Shown here piece after piece: positions 1 through 6,337 of a DNA stretch of 7,493 nucleotides. Origin of the DNA: an uncultured Lachnospiraceae bacterium (GTDB taxonomy: Bacteria > Bacillota > Clostridia > Lachnospirales > Lachnospiraceae); the NCBI GenBank assembly GCA_934351765.1, contig CAKRJM010000108.1, positions 1-7,493 on the forward strand. Direction: 5' to 3'. A program made the position numbers and the translations under genes. The notes under the pieces were generated by a model that was not told where the DNA came from, searched no databases, and saw nothing but the letters and a program-made list of their open reading frames with translations. The first letter of the stretch is position 1. Every line of letters starts with the position of its first letter.

Positions 1-167
1 AAGCGGCAGACCGGCTTCATAACCTGAGAAGCGCTTCTGCGTGCAGTGAGAAGTTTAAACGAAACTATATAAAAGAGAGTACAGAATGGTATCTGGATTT
101 CTCTCCGGAGATCGGGGCAGCAGTGCGGGAACTGGAGGAGACACTGAAGAAGACACCGAAGGATTGA
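1..167 (+). CDS. C-terminal fragment of a probable HD-domain phosphohydrolase (RelA/SpoT- or MESH1-like)
   Basis: The frame starting at base 3 is open for 54 codons to a TGA at 165-167; the 5' part lies outside the window. The fragment begins AADRLHNLRS. In the RelA/SpoT/MESH1 HD-hydrolase family, K-x-ADRLHN-[LM]-R carries the last metal-binding aspartate of the HD domain (codon 9-11 here), followed by a helical tail. The remaining residues (SEKFKRNYIKEST, then an E/K-rich end) fit such a helical C-terminus. By inference the protein would hydrolyse (p)ppGpp or a related nucleotide. The synthetase domain of a full-length Rel protein is not expected, because the chain ends only about 45 residues after the motif. 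With only the tail visible, the family call is moderate and the substrate unknown. It ends about 60 bases before the feo promoter and is not part of that operon. Confidence 0.6.
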   Translation, partial: AADRLHNLRSASACSEKFKRNYIKESTEWYLDFSPEIGAAVRELEETLKKTPKD

Positions 168-228
168 AGCGTCAGGACCGGAATTTGCTGCCGGCAAAAA
201 AAAAATATTGAGAAAATGAAAAAAGTTA

Positions 229-257
229 TTGACAAAGAGGTTAGAGCATGCTAACAT
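229..257 (+). promoter_or_regulatory. Sigma-A-type promoter of the feo operon
   Basis: TTGACA at 229-234, a 17-base spacer, then TAACAT at 252-257 preceded by TGC (249-251), an extended -10 TGn. The -35 is a perfect consensus and the -10 matches at 4 of 6 positions. Transcription would start near 264, giving a 5' leader of about 75 bases before the first strong ribosome binding site. An inverted repeat (240-255) overlaps the spacer and the -10 box, which suggests repression by blocking RNA polymerase. An A-rich tract (about 196-225) lies upstream and could act as an UP element. Confidence 0.75.
240..255 (+). promoter_or_regulatory. Operator copy 1: GTTAG-N6-CTAAC inverted repeat over the -10 box
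   Basis: GTTAG (240-244), spacer AGCATG, CTAAC (251-255): perfect 5-bp arms. The right arm overlaps the TAACAT -10 hexamer, so a bound protein would occlude the promoter. Its centre is 31 bp, about three helical turns, from the centre of copy 2. The half-site resembles the DtxR/IdeR half-site (TTAGGTTAG), but the regulator cannot be identified from this window. Confidence 0.65.
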
Positions 258-266
258 TGCAGTTGG

Positions 267-290
267 TTGGGTTAGAAGATTCTAACCTAA
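267..290 (+). promoter_or_regulatory. Operator copy 2: extended GTTAGAA-GA-TTCTAAC palindrome downstream of the feo promoter
   Basis: The core 271-286 is a perfect 7-bp-arm palindrome around GA. Flanks extend it to 267-290 (TTGG on the left, CCTAA on the right) with one mismatched pair, so 11 of 12 arm positions match. It contains GTTAG-N6-CTAAC with the same spacing as copy 1. The outer bases CTAACCTAA on the right match the DtxR/IdeR half-site. It lies just after the predicted transcription start, where a bound repressor would block initiation or elongation. It could also fold in RNA (GGTTAGA, loop AGAT, TCTAACC), which would be an alternative role. Confidence 0.7.
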
Positions 291-305
291 TATTTTAAAT
301 CGCTG

Positions 306-321
306 GTTAGCGTCCGCTATC
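306..321 (+). promoter_or_regulatory. Operator copy 3 (degenerate): GTTAG-N6-CTATC
   Basis: GTTAG (306-310), spacer CGTCCG, CTATC (317-321): one mismatch from the motif of copies 1 and 2, with an identical 6-base spacer. The inner bases also pair (TAGCG-TC-CGCTA, 308-319). It ends five bases before the AAGGAGG ribosome binding site of the leader ORF. It may be a weaker third operator in the same array; alone it would not be convincing. Confidence 0.45.
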
Positions 322-337
322 TTTCAAGGAGGCAGAC

Positions 338-397
338 ATGGCAGTGAGATTACGGCGGCAGTTTGCCGCGCCGGACGAAAGAGAGGGAAAACTATGA
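338..397 (+). CDS. Short leader ORF (19 aa) translationally coupled to feoA1
   Basis: ATG at 338 follows a very strong ribosome binding site, AAGGAGG (326-332), with a 5-base spacer. The ORF encodes MAVRLRRQFAAPDEREGKL and stops with TGA at 395-397. That stop overlaps the feoA1 start in an ATGATG context (394-399), a classic arrangement for translational coupling. This is the best ribosome binding site before the feo genes; feoA1 itself has only GAGAGGG (381-387). I recognise no homologue. The peptide is basic and arginine-rich at its N-terminus and has no membrane segment. It may be a leader that delivers ribosomes to feoA1, or it may be untranslated, with the SD feeding the downstream start by reinitiation. 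Confidence 0.45.
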   Translation: MAVRLRRQFAAPDEREGKL

Positions 398-621
398 TGC
401 CGTTGACATTCGCACCCATCGGAGAAGAACAGATGATCCACAAGGTGGGTGGAAATTCAGAGGTACGGACCCATCTGGAGAACCTGGGATTTGTTTCCGG
501 TGGATTTGTGACTGTGATTTCCACCATCGGAGGAAATCTGATCGTGAACGTAAAGGAATCCCGCATAGCGATCAGCCGGGAGATGGCAGGTAAGATCATG
601 GTGCAGGCCAGTGCAGACTAA
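394..621 (+). CDS. feoA: Ferrous iron transport protein A, first copy (FeoA)
   Basis: A 75-residue protein consisting of a single FeoA (SH3-like beta-barrel) domain, the usual length for stand-alone FeoA. It starts MMPLTFAPIGEEQ, followed by an LxxLGF-type segment (residues 28-33), a GNLIVNVKESRIAIS strand (about 47-61) and a short tail. The first ATG (394) or the second (397) could be used; the MMPLT start is typical of clostridial FeoA as I recall it. FeoA is a small cytosolic partner of the Fe(II) permease FeoB and is thought to affect its assembly or activity. The SD is GAGAGGG (381-387), and the start overlaps the stop of the leader ORF, so coupling is likely. The second feoA begins 15 bases downstream. 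It lacks the PLGDP-type loop of copy 2, so the two copies are diverged rather than a recent duplication. Confidence 0.9.
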   Translation: MMPLTFAPIGEEQMIHKVGGNSEVRTHLENLGFVSGGFVTVISTIGGNLIVNVKESRIAISREMAGKIMVQASAD

Positions 622-636
622 CAGGAGGATTATGGT

Positions 637-858
637 ATGAAGACGTTGAGACAGGCAAAGATCGGCGACACCGTAACCGTAGTGAAGCTCCACGGTGAAG
701 GCGCGGTGAAACGCAGAATCATGGACATGGGAATCACCCGCGGTGTGGAGATCCATGTACGGAAGGTAGCACCTCTCGGAGATCCCATTGAGGTAACGGT
801 GAGAGGATATGAGCTGTCTTTGAGAAAAGCAGATGCCGAGATGATAGAGATCAACTAG
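637..858 (+). CDS. feoA: Ferrous iron transport protein A, second copy (FeoA)
   Basis: A 73-residue single FeoA domain. It shows the classic family pattern: KIGDTVTVVKLHG (about 8-20), KRRIMDMGITRGVEIHV (25-41), a turn with PLGDP (46-50), VRGYELSLRK (55-64), and a final strand AEMIEIN. AGGAGG at 623-628, 8 bases before the ATG, is a good ribosome binding site. It acts as a small cytosolic accessory of FeoB. It sits between feoA1 and feoB, and tandem feoA genes ahead of feoB are common in clostridia. A small hairpin with a T-run follows immediately, so transcript levels of feoA and feoB may differ. Confidence 0.93.
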   Translation: MKTLRQAKIGDTVTVVKLHGEGAVKRRIMDMGITRGVEIHVRKVAPLGDPIEVTVRGYELSLRKADAEMIEIN

Positions 859-886
859 AAAAACGCTCAGAAATGAGCTGTTTTTT
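859..886 (+). terminator. Small intrinsic terminator or attenuator between feoA2 and feoB
   Basis: Directly after the feoA2 stop: A5 (859-863), C, stem GCTCA (865-869), GAAA tetraloop (870-873), stem TGAGC (874-878), TG, then T6 (881-886). The flanking A5 and T5 can extend the stem. The core stem is only 5 bp, so read-through into feoB is expected. It fits partial termination that would give more FeoA than FeoB message. No clear independent feoB promoter follows, only a TATGAT (893-898) without a -35 box. Confidence 0.6.
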
Positions 887-896
887 CAGAAGTATG

Positions 897-912
897 ATTA
901 GAGGAGACTAAT
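897..912 (+). promoter_or_regulatory. Operator-like copy 4: ATTAG-N6-CTAAT upstream of feoB
   Basis: ATTAG (897-901), spacer AGGAGA, CTAAT (908-912): perfect 5-bp arms with the same TTAG-N6-CTAA core and spacing as copies 1 and 2. It overlaps a TATGAT hexamer (893-898) that could be a weak internal -10, though no -35 is visible. A bound repressor could block an internal feoB promoter or act as a roadblock. It lies 22 bases before the feoB start. Confidence 0.45.
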
Positions 913-933
913 TCAAGGAAAGGACGAAGAACT

Positions 934-3387
934 ATGAGTATCAAAATTGCCCTGGCGGGTAACCCCAACTGCGGTAAAACGACTCTGTTCAATGCGTTGA
1001 CCGGATCCAATCAGTTCGTTGGTAACTGGCCCGGCGTAACCGTAGAAAAAAAGGAAGGAAAGCTGAAGAAGCATAATGATGTTACCATCATGGACCTTCC
1101 CGGTATTTATTCGCTTTCTCCGTACACCCTGGAGGAAGTTGTTGCAAGAAACTATCTGATCACTGAACGTCCTGATGCAATCTTAAACATCATTGACGGA
1201 ACCAACCTGGAGCGTAACCTGTATCTGACGACACAGCTTACCGAGCTTGGAATTCCAGTTGTTGTTGCAGTTAACATGATGGATGTTGTAAAGAAGAACG
1301 GTGATAAGATCAATACGGAAGAGCTGGGCAGACAGCTGGGCTGTAAGGTGGTTGAGATTTCCGCATTAAAGGGAACCGGCATCATGGAAGCTGCTGAGGA
1401 GGCTGTTAAGGCTGCCCAGGGTACGAAGACGATCCCCATGCACAAATTCGCAGGCGTGGTGGAACATGCACTGGCTCATATCGAGGAAGCCATTGTACAT
1501 AACATGCCGGAAGAGCAGCAGCGCTGGTATGCCATTAAGGTATTCGAGCGTGACCAGAAGGTGCTGGAGCAGTTAAAGATTGATAAGGCAACCCTGGCTC
1601 ATGTAGAAGACGATATCAAGGCAGCAGAGAAAGAGATGGACGATGATGCCGAGAGTATCATCACCAACGAGCGTTATATCTATATCGCTTCCATCATCAA
1701 GAGCTGCTATAAGAAGAAGAGCGCCGGAAAGCTTTCCACCTCGGATAAGATCGATAAGGTCGTAACCAACCGCTGGCTGGCTCTGCCGATCTTTGCGATC
1801 GTTATGTTCATTGTTTACTATGTATCGGTGTCCACTGTCGGTACCATTGCTACAGACTGGGCGAATGACGGTGTGTTCGGCGATGGCTGGTATCTGTTCG
1901 GAATCGGCAGAGGTGCTTATGAAGAAGCAGCAGAAGAATATGAGCCTTACGGCGCAGAGATCGATGCATTCCTGGATGCATGTGACGAAGCGGGTGCTGT
2001 GGATGAAGCTGCTTCCACGGATGAGGAAACCGTTCTTACCGATGCAGCAAAGGAGGTTACCACAACCGCTTATCTGTATGATGATGACGGAAATGTAACC
2101 GAAGAGCTGCCGGTTGATTATGATACCTATGAAGAAGCTTTGACGCATGAAGAGCCCGACAATGCAGATTACGGCGTATGGGTTCCCGGTATCCCCGGAC
2201 TGATCGAAAGCGGTCTGGATAAGGCCGGCTGTGCAGACTGGTTAAAGGGTCTGATCCTTGACGGTATCGTTGCCGGTGTCGGCGCTGTCTTAGGCTTCGT
2301 ACCTCAGATGTTAGTTCTGTTCCTGTTCCTGGCATTCCTGGAGAGCTGCGGATACATGGCCCGTATCGCATTCGTTATGGACCGTATCTTCCGTAAGTTC
2401 GGCCTTTCCGGTAAGTCCTTTATCCCGATGCTGATCGGTACCGGCTGCGGCGTTCCCGGAATCATGGCTTCCAGAACGATTGAAAATGACCGTGACCGTA
2501 AGATGACCGTTATGACGACAACCTTCATCCCCTGCGGCGCAAAGCTTCCGATCATTGCCCTGATCGCAGGCGCTATGTTCGGCGGTGCATGGTGGGTATC
2601 CCCCAGTGCATACTTTATCGGAATCGCTGCGATCATTGTTTCCGGTATCATGTTAAAGAAAACAAAGATGTTCGCCGGTGATCCTGCTCCCTTCGTTATG
2701 GAGCTGCCTGCATACCACTGGCCGACCGTTGGCAACGTTCTTCGTTCCATGTGGGAGCGTGGCTGGTCCTTTATTAAGAAGGCCGGCACCATCATCCTTC
2801 TTGCAACCATTCTGGTTTGGTTCACCTCCAACTTCGGCTGGGCTGACGGCAGCTTCGGCATGGTAGATATGGAGCAGAGTATTTTAGCAGCCATCGGCCG
2901 CTGTATCGCCTGGATCTTTGCACCTCTGGGCTGGGGCTTCTGGAAAGCAGCGGTTGCTTCCATCACCGGCCTCATCGCAAAGGAAAATGTTGTTGGTACC
3001 TTCGGCGTACTCTTCGGCGGATTCGATGAGGTTGCAGAGAACGGCTGGCAGGTATGGGCTAACATGAGAATGGAATTTACGCAGCTTTCCGCATATTCCT
3101 TCCTGATCTTCAACCTGTTATGCGCGCCCTGCTTCGCAGCAATCGGTGCCATGAAGCGTGAGATGAACAGCCCCAAGTGGACCTGGTTTGCAATCGGATA
3201 TCAGTGCGTATTCGCTTATGTGATCGCATTCGTTGTATATCAGTTTGGTATGATGTTTACCGGAAACGGCAATGTGATCGCATTTATCATTGCAATTGCC
3301 CTGGTAGCATTCCTTCTTTACATGCTGTTCCGTCCTTACAAGGAAAGTGAGACACTGACCACAAAGGTAAAGACCAGCAAAAAGTAA
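934..3387 (+). CDS. feoB: Ferrous iron transport protein B (FeoB), GTP-dependent Fe(II) permease
   Basis: An 817-residue inner-membrane Fe(II) transporter with an N-terminal GTPase. G motifs: G1 GNPNCGKTT (9-17), G2 Thr36 in GVTVE, G3 DLPG (54-57), G4 NMMD (114-117), G5 SALKG (143-147). A helical linker (about 170-275) leads to the first membrane helix (282-300). Both gate motifs are present: GTGCGVPG with Cys505 and PCGAKLP with Cys534. A later LCAPC (729-733) precedes the final helices, and the tail is short and basic. The protein is longer than E. coli FeoB (773 aa) because of an acidic loop, residues about 328-410, between the first and second membrane segments. That loop has 29 Asp/Glu, one Lys and no Arg, and should face outside. 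The SD is AAGGA (920-924), 9 bases before the ATG. No feoC or Cys-rich Feo-associated gene follows. Confidence 0.97.
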   Translation: MSIKIALAGNPNCGKTTLFNALTGSNQFVGNWPGVTVEKKEGKLKKHNDVTIMDLPGIYSLSPYTLEEVVARNYLITERPDAILNIIDGTNLERNLYLTTQLTELGIPVVVAVNMMDVVKKNGDKINTEELGRQLGCKVVEISALKGTGIMEAAEEAVKAAQGTKTIPMHKFAGVVEHALAHIEEAIVHNMPEEQQRWYAIKVFERDQKVLEQLKIDKATLAHVEDDIKAAEKEMDDDAESIITNERYIYIASIIKSCYKKKSAGKLSTSDKIDKVVTNRWLALPIFAIVMFIVYYVSVSTVGTIATDWANDGVFGDGWYLFGIGRGAYEEAAEEYEPYGAEIDAFLDACDEAGAVDEAASTDEETVLTDAAKEVTTTAYLYDDDGNVTEELPVDYDTYEEALTHEEPDNADYGVWVPGIPGLIESGLDKAGCADWLKGLILDGIVAGVGAVLGFVPQMLVLFLFLAFLESCGYMARIAFVMDRIFRKFGLSGKSFIPMLIGTGCGVPGIMASRTIENDRDRKMTVMTTTFIPCGAKLPIIALIAGAMFGGAWWVSPSAYFIGIAAIIVSGIMLKKTKMFAGDPAPFVMELPAYHWPTVGNVLRSMWERGWSFIKKAGTIILLATILVWFTSNFGWADGSFGMVDMEQSILAAIGRCIAWIFAPLGWGFWKAAVASITGLIAKENVVGTFGVLFGGFDEVAENGWQVWANMRMEFTQLSAYSFLIFNLLCAPCFAAIGAMKREMNSPKWTWFAIGYQCVFAYVIAFVVYQFGMMFTGNGNVIAFIIAIALVAFLLYMLFRPYKESETLTTKVKTSKK

Positions 3388-3427
3388 TTTCATAAACAAG
3401 CCTTAATCGTATTTTCCTTTTCTATAT

Positions 3428-3455
3428 GGGGCTCGGAGAAATCCGGGTCCCTTTT
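3428..3455 (+). terminator. Intrinsic terminator of the feo operon
   Basis: GGGGCTCGGA (3428-3437), GAAA tetraloop (3438-3441), TCCGGGTCCC (3442-3451): a 10-bp stem with two G-U pairs, followed by TTTT (3452-3455). It lies 41 bases after the feoB stop and 59 bases before the next promoter. The T-run is short, so efficiency is uncertain. Confidence 0.6.
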
Positions 3456-3458
3456 GCC

Positions 3459-3490
3459 GTCCGTGGATGGAATGTCCATGACAGACGGAC
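3459..3490 (+). repeat. Interrupted inverted repeat between terminator and rluF promoter
   Basis: Outer arms GTCCGT (3459-3464) and ACGGAC (3485-3490); inner arms ATGGA (3467-3471) and TCCAT (3475-3479) around a 3-base loop. The two arm pairs are separated by 2 and 5 unpaired bases. It has no T-run and lies 24 bases upstream of the -35 box. It could be a regulator site or a hairpin in feo read-through RNA; no function can be assigned. Confidence 0.4.
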
Positions 3491-3513
3491 AGTGTGCATT
3501 CTCGGAACCCGGC

Positions 3514-3542
3514 TTGACAGTGGCGGACGTTCTTGTTATACT
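3514..3542 (+). promoter_or_regulatory. Sigma-A-type promoter of the rluF-ligA-metA operon
   Basis: TTGACA (3514-3519), 17-base spacer, TATACT (3537-3542). The -35 is a perfect consensus and the -10 matches at 5 of 6 positions. Transcription should start near 3549, about 35 bases before the pseudouridine synthase start. No TTAG-N6-CTAA operator is present here, consistent with constitutive expression. Confidence 0.85.
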
Positions 3543-3583
3543 GAAAGCCGGTTATAAAACCAGATCGGAGAGCAGGAATTACT

Positions 3584-4333
3584 ATGGAAGAAACAGGAAT
3601 CCGTTTAAATAAATATCTGAGTGAGGCCGGTATCTGTTCCAGAAGAGAGGCGGACCGCATGGTGGAAGAAGGCCGTGTGACCGTGAACGGCGAACTTCCT
3701 GTCATGGGACAGAAGATCCTTCCGGGAGACCGGGTGGAGGTTGACGGCGCCATGGTCGGCGGAAAAGACCGCCCGGTGCTTTTGCTGGTCAACAAGCCTG
3801 CCGGGATCGTCTGCACGACAGCGGAATTCAAGGGCGAGAAAAACATTGTGGACATGGTGAATTATCCTGTCCGTGTCTATCCGGTTGGACGGCTGGATAA
3901 GGAGTCGGAGGGGCTGATCCTCATGACGAACCGGGGCGAGCTGGTCAATAAGATCCTCCGGGGCGGCAATCATCATGAAAAGGAATATCTGGTGACGGTG
4001 AACCGGCCGGTGACACCGGAGTTTTTAGAGGCCATGAGCCGCGGCGTTCCGATCCTGGATACGGTGACAGCGCCCTGTAAGACCGAGAAAACCGGTGTCC
4101 GCCAGTTTAAGATCATTTTAACCCAGGGACTGAATCGCCAGATCCGTCGGATGTGTGAATATTTCGGTTACCGGGTTGTGGCATTAAAGAGGATTCGTGT
4201 CATGGAATTTACCCTGGATGGAATCCCCTCCGGCGGCTATCGGGAAGCAACAGAAGCAGAGCAGCGGGAGCTGGAGCGTCGGTTAAAAAATTCCAGCGGC
4301 CGTCCTTATCGGGAGACCCATAAACATAAGTAA
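3584..4333 (+). CDS. rluF: RluF-type 23S rRNA pseudouridine synthase (RsuA/RluB/E/F family)
   Basis: A 249-residue protein that isomerises a uridine to pseudouridine in rRNA. An N-terminal S4 RNA-binding domain (about 6-53: RLNKYLSEAGICSRREADR, then RVTVNG) precedes the synthase domain. The catalytic motif GRLDKESEGL (102-111) carries the nucleophile Asp105. Further family signatures are LVNKPAG (68-74), KEYLV (133-137) and LTQGLNRQIRRMCEYFGY (179-196). The segment GVPILDTVTAPCK (154-166) and QGLNRQIRRMCE favour the RluF branch, which in E. coli modifies U2604, over RluB or RsuA, but the target is inferred. The SD is AGGA (3574-3577), 6 bases before the ATG, with a consensus promoter just upstream. 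It is the first gene of the operon, and ligA starts about 20 bases after its stop. Confidence 0.85.
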   Translation: MEETGIRLNKYLSEAGICSRREADRMVEEGRVTVNGELPVMGQKILPGDRVEVDGAMVGGKDRPVLLLVNKPAGIVCTTAEFKGEKNIVDMVNYPVRVYPVGRLDKESEGLILMTNRGELVNKILRGGNHHEKEYLVTVNRPVTPEFLEAMSRGVPILDTVTAPCKTEKTGVRQFKIILTQGLNRQIRRMCEYFGYRVVALKRIRVMEFTLDGIPSGGYREATEAEQRELERRLKNSSGRPYRETHKHK

Positions 4334-4354
4334 GACAGAAGGCAGGTGACAGCC

Positions 4355-6337
4355 GTGGAGCATATGGAAAAAATGACGCGGATGAAGGAGCTGGTGGAAC
4401 AGCTTCGGGAAGCATCGAAGGCTTACTATCAGGAAAGCCGCGAGATCATGAGCAATTATGAATACGATGCACGTTATGACGAGCTGCTGTCCCTGGAACA
4501 GGAGACGGGAACGACTCTGGCAGGAAGCCCCACGGTGCAGGTGGGCTATGAGCTGTTGAGTGAGCTTCCCAAGGAGCGTCATGAGCGTCCGATGCTGTCT
4601 CTGGATAAAACAAAGGATGCAGGAGCTCTGGCAGAATGGCTGAAGGACAAGGAAGGGCTTCTTTCCTGGAAGTTGGATGGTCTGACCATTGTGCTGACGT
4701 ACGGAGGCGGAACGCTTCAGAAGGCGGTTACGCGCGGAAACGGTGAGATTGGCGAGGTTATTACCAATAACGCCAGAGTGTTTGCCAACATTCCGCTTCA
4801 GATCCCGTATAAGGGAGAGCTGGTGCTCCGCGGTGAGGCGGTCATCAAGTATTCGGATTTTTATAAGATCAACGAAGAAATCGGTGAGGCCGATGCCCGG
4901 TATAAAAATCCGAGAAATTTATGCAGCGGAACGGTCCGCCAGCTGAATAATGCAGTCACGGCAAAGCGGAATGTGAACTTTTTTGCTTTTTCCCTGGTGC
5001 GGGCAGAAGGCGTTGATTTCAAAAATTCCAGGGAGGAGCAGTTCAAATGGCTGAAATCCCAGGGCTTTGATGTGGTGGAATATAAGCGGGTGACAAGGGA
5101 ATCTCTGCCCGGGGCTGTGAAGGAGTTTGCGGAGCGGATCGGCGGAAATGATTTTCCGTCCGATGGACTGGTGTTATTATACGATGATATTGCATACGGA
5201 CAGTCTCTGGGACGGACGGCCAAGTTCCCCAGAGATTCGATTGCCTTTAAATGGAAGGATGAGATCCAGACGACCCATCTTTCCTATATTGAGTGGAGTG
5301 CGTCCAGAACCGGGCTCATCAATCCGGTGGCGGTCTTTGAGCCGGTGGAGCTGGAGGGCACGACCGTAAGCCGCGCCAGTGTCCATAACGTGAGTATTGT
5401 GGAAGCGCTGGAGCTGGGCGAGGGGGATGAGATCACGGTTTATAAGGCCAACATGATCATTCCCCAGATCGCGGAAAATCTTACAAGGAGCGGGTCGGCA
5501 GCAATTCCGGAAATCTGCCCGGTCTGCGGAGGACCAACCAGGATCCACAATGAAAACGGAGTAAAAACACTGTACTGTGAAAACGGTGAGTGCCCTGCCA
5601 AGAAAATCAAGCGCTTTTCGCTTTTTGTGAGCCGCGATGCCATGAACATCGACGGGCTTTCGGAGGCGACACTGGAAAAATTTGTGGATCAGGGCTTTGT
5701 GAAGGAATTTGCCGATCTGTTCCTGCTGGACCGCTATAAGGAACAGATCGTTTCCATGGATGGGTTTGGAGAAAAATCCTACGAAAATCTCCAGGCTGCG
5801 CTGGAGCGGGCGAAGCATACGACCATGGCGCGGTTTGTGTACGGACTGGGAATCGCCGGGATCGGCGCCGCCAATGCCAAGGTGCTGTGCCGTGCGTTTT
5901 CCGATGATTTTGATGCTCTCCGCCATGCAAAGCGGGAGGAGCTGGAGCAGATTGAGGGGATCGGTCCGGTGATCGCGGACGGGATCCTGGCTTATTTTGC
6001 ATCGGAAAAGCATAATGAGGAGGCAGATCGAATGTTAAAGCTGGTGACGTTTGAAACAGAAACGCCATCAGCGGAATCTCAGATCCTTGCCGGAAAGACC
6101 TTTGTGATCACCGGGAGCGTGGAGCAGTTCGCCAACCGAAGCGAGGCGAAGGCGTTCATCGAATCTCTGGGCGGAAAGGTGACCGGCTCGGTGACTTCAA
6201 AAACCGATTACCTCATTAACAATGACAGCACATCAGGCTCCTCCAAAAATAAAAAGGCGAAGGAGCTGGGAATTCCCATTCTTACGGAAGCGGAGTTCCT
6301 TGCGATGACAAGACAGGAGAACAGACATGCCGATTAA
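4355..6337 (+). CDS. ligA: NAD-dependent DNA ligase LigA
   Basis: Seals nicks in DNA using NAD+, in replication and repair; about 660 residues, near E. coli LigA (671). I chose GTG at 4355 because AGGTGA (4344-4349) lies 5 bases upstream. GTG 4346 (663 residues) and ATG 4364 share the frame but have poorly placed ribosome binding sites. Domains, numbered from 4355: domain Ia with YY and YEYD motifs (24-40); nucleotidyltransferase with KLDG, Lys106 the AMP acceptor; LRGEA (158-162); AFK with Lys299; OB fold (about 315-380); Zn finger Cys388, Cys391, Cys408, Cys413; helix-hairpin-helix repeats (about 430-545); BRCT (576-650). The usual TRGDG-x2-GEDVT reads [12 protein letters not shown] here, a divergent form. 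The end overlaps the metA start by 11 bases, so coupling is likely. Confidence 0.95.
   Translation: MEHMEKMTRMKELVEQLREASKAYYQESREIMSNYEYDARYDELLSLEQETGTTLAGSPTVQVGYELLSELPKERHERPMLSLDKTKDAGALAEWLKDKEGLLSWKLDGLTIVLTYGGGTLQKAVTRGNGEIGEVITNNARVFANIPLQIPYKGELVLRGEAVIKYSDFYKINEEIGEADARYKNPRNLCSGTVRQLNNAVTAKRNVNFFAFSLVRAEGVDFKNSREEQFKWLKSQGFDVVEYKRVTRESLPGAVKEFAERIGGNDFPSDGLVLLYDDIAYGQSLGRTAKFPRDSIAFKWKDEIQTTHLSYIEWSASRTGLINPVAVFEPVELEGTTVSRASVHNVSIVEALELGEGDEITVYKANMIIPQIAENLTRSGSAAIPEICPVCGGPTRIHNENGVKTLYCENGECPAKKIKRFSLFVSRDAMNIDGLSEATLEKFVDQGFVKEFADLFLLDRYKEQIVSMDGFGEKSYENLQAALERAKHTTMARFVYGLGIAGIGAANAKVLCRAFSDDFDALRHAKREELEQIEGIGPVIADGILAYFASEKHNEEADRMLKLVTFETETPSAESQILAGKTFVITGSVEQFANRSEAKAFIESLGGKVTGSVTSKTDYLINNDSTSGSSKNKKAKELGIPILTEAEFLAMTRQENRHAD

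Noticed and set aside
174..205. CCGG-N9-CCGG next to a run of A as a terminator of the upstream HD gene
   Set aside because: The repeat is followed by A rather than T on the + strand, and on the minus strand the T-run precedes the hairpin, so it fits neither direction.
258..337. Riboswitch in the feo leader
   Set aside because: The leader is only about 75 bases and is explained by two operator-like palindromes and an SD. I see no terminator or SD-sequestering alternative fold.
363..593. 76-codon + strand open frame overlapping feoA1
   Set aside because: It is out of frame with feoA1, whose FeoA domain is well matched, and it lacks its own ribosome binding site.
2304..3176. 290-codon open frame on the minus strand inside feoB
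   Set aside because: It is a shadow of the feoB coding frame. The feoB protein is continuous with all expected motifs, and the minus-strand product resembles no family.
5177..6013. 278-codon open frame on the minus strand inside ligA
   Set aside because: It is a codon-bias shadow opposite ligA; the ligA domains in this stretch (OB fold, Zn finger, HhH) are intact.
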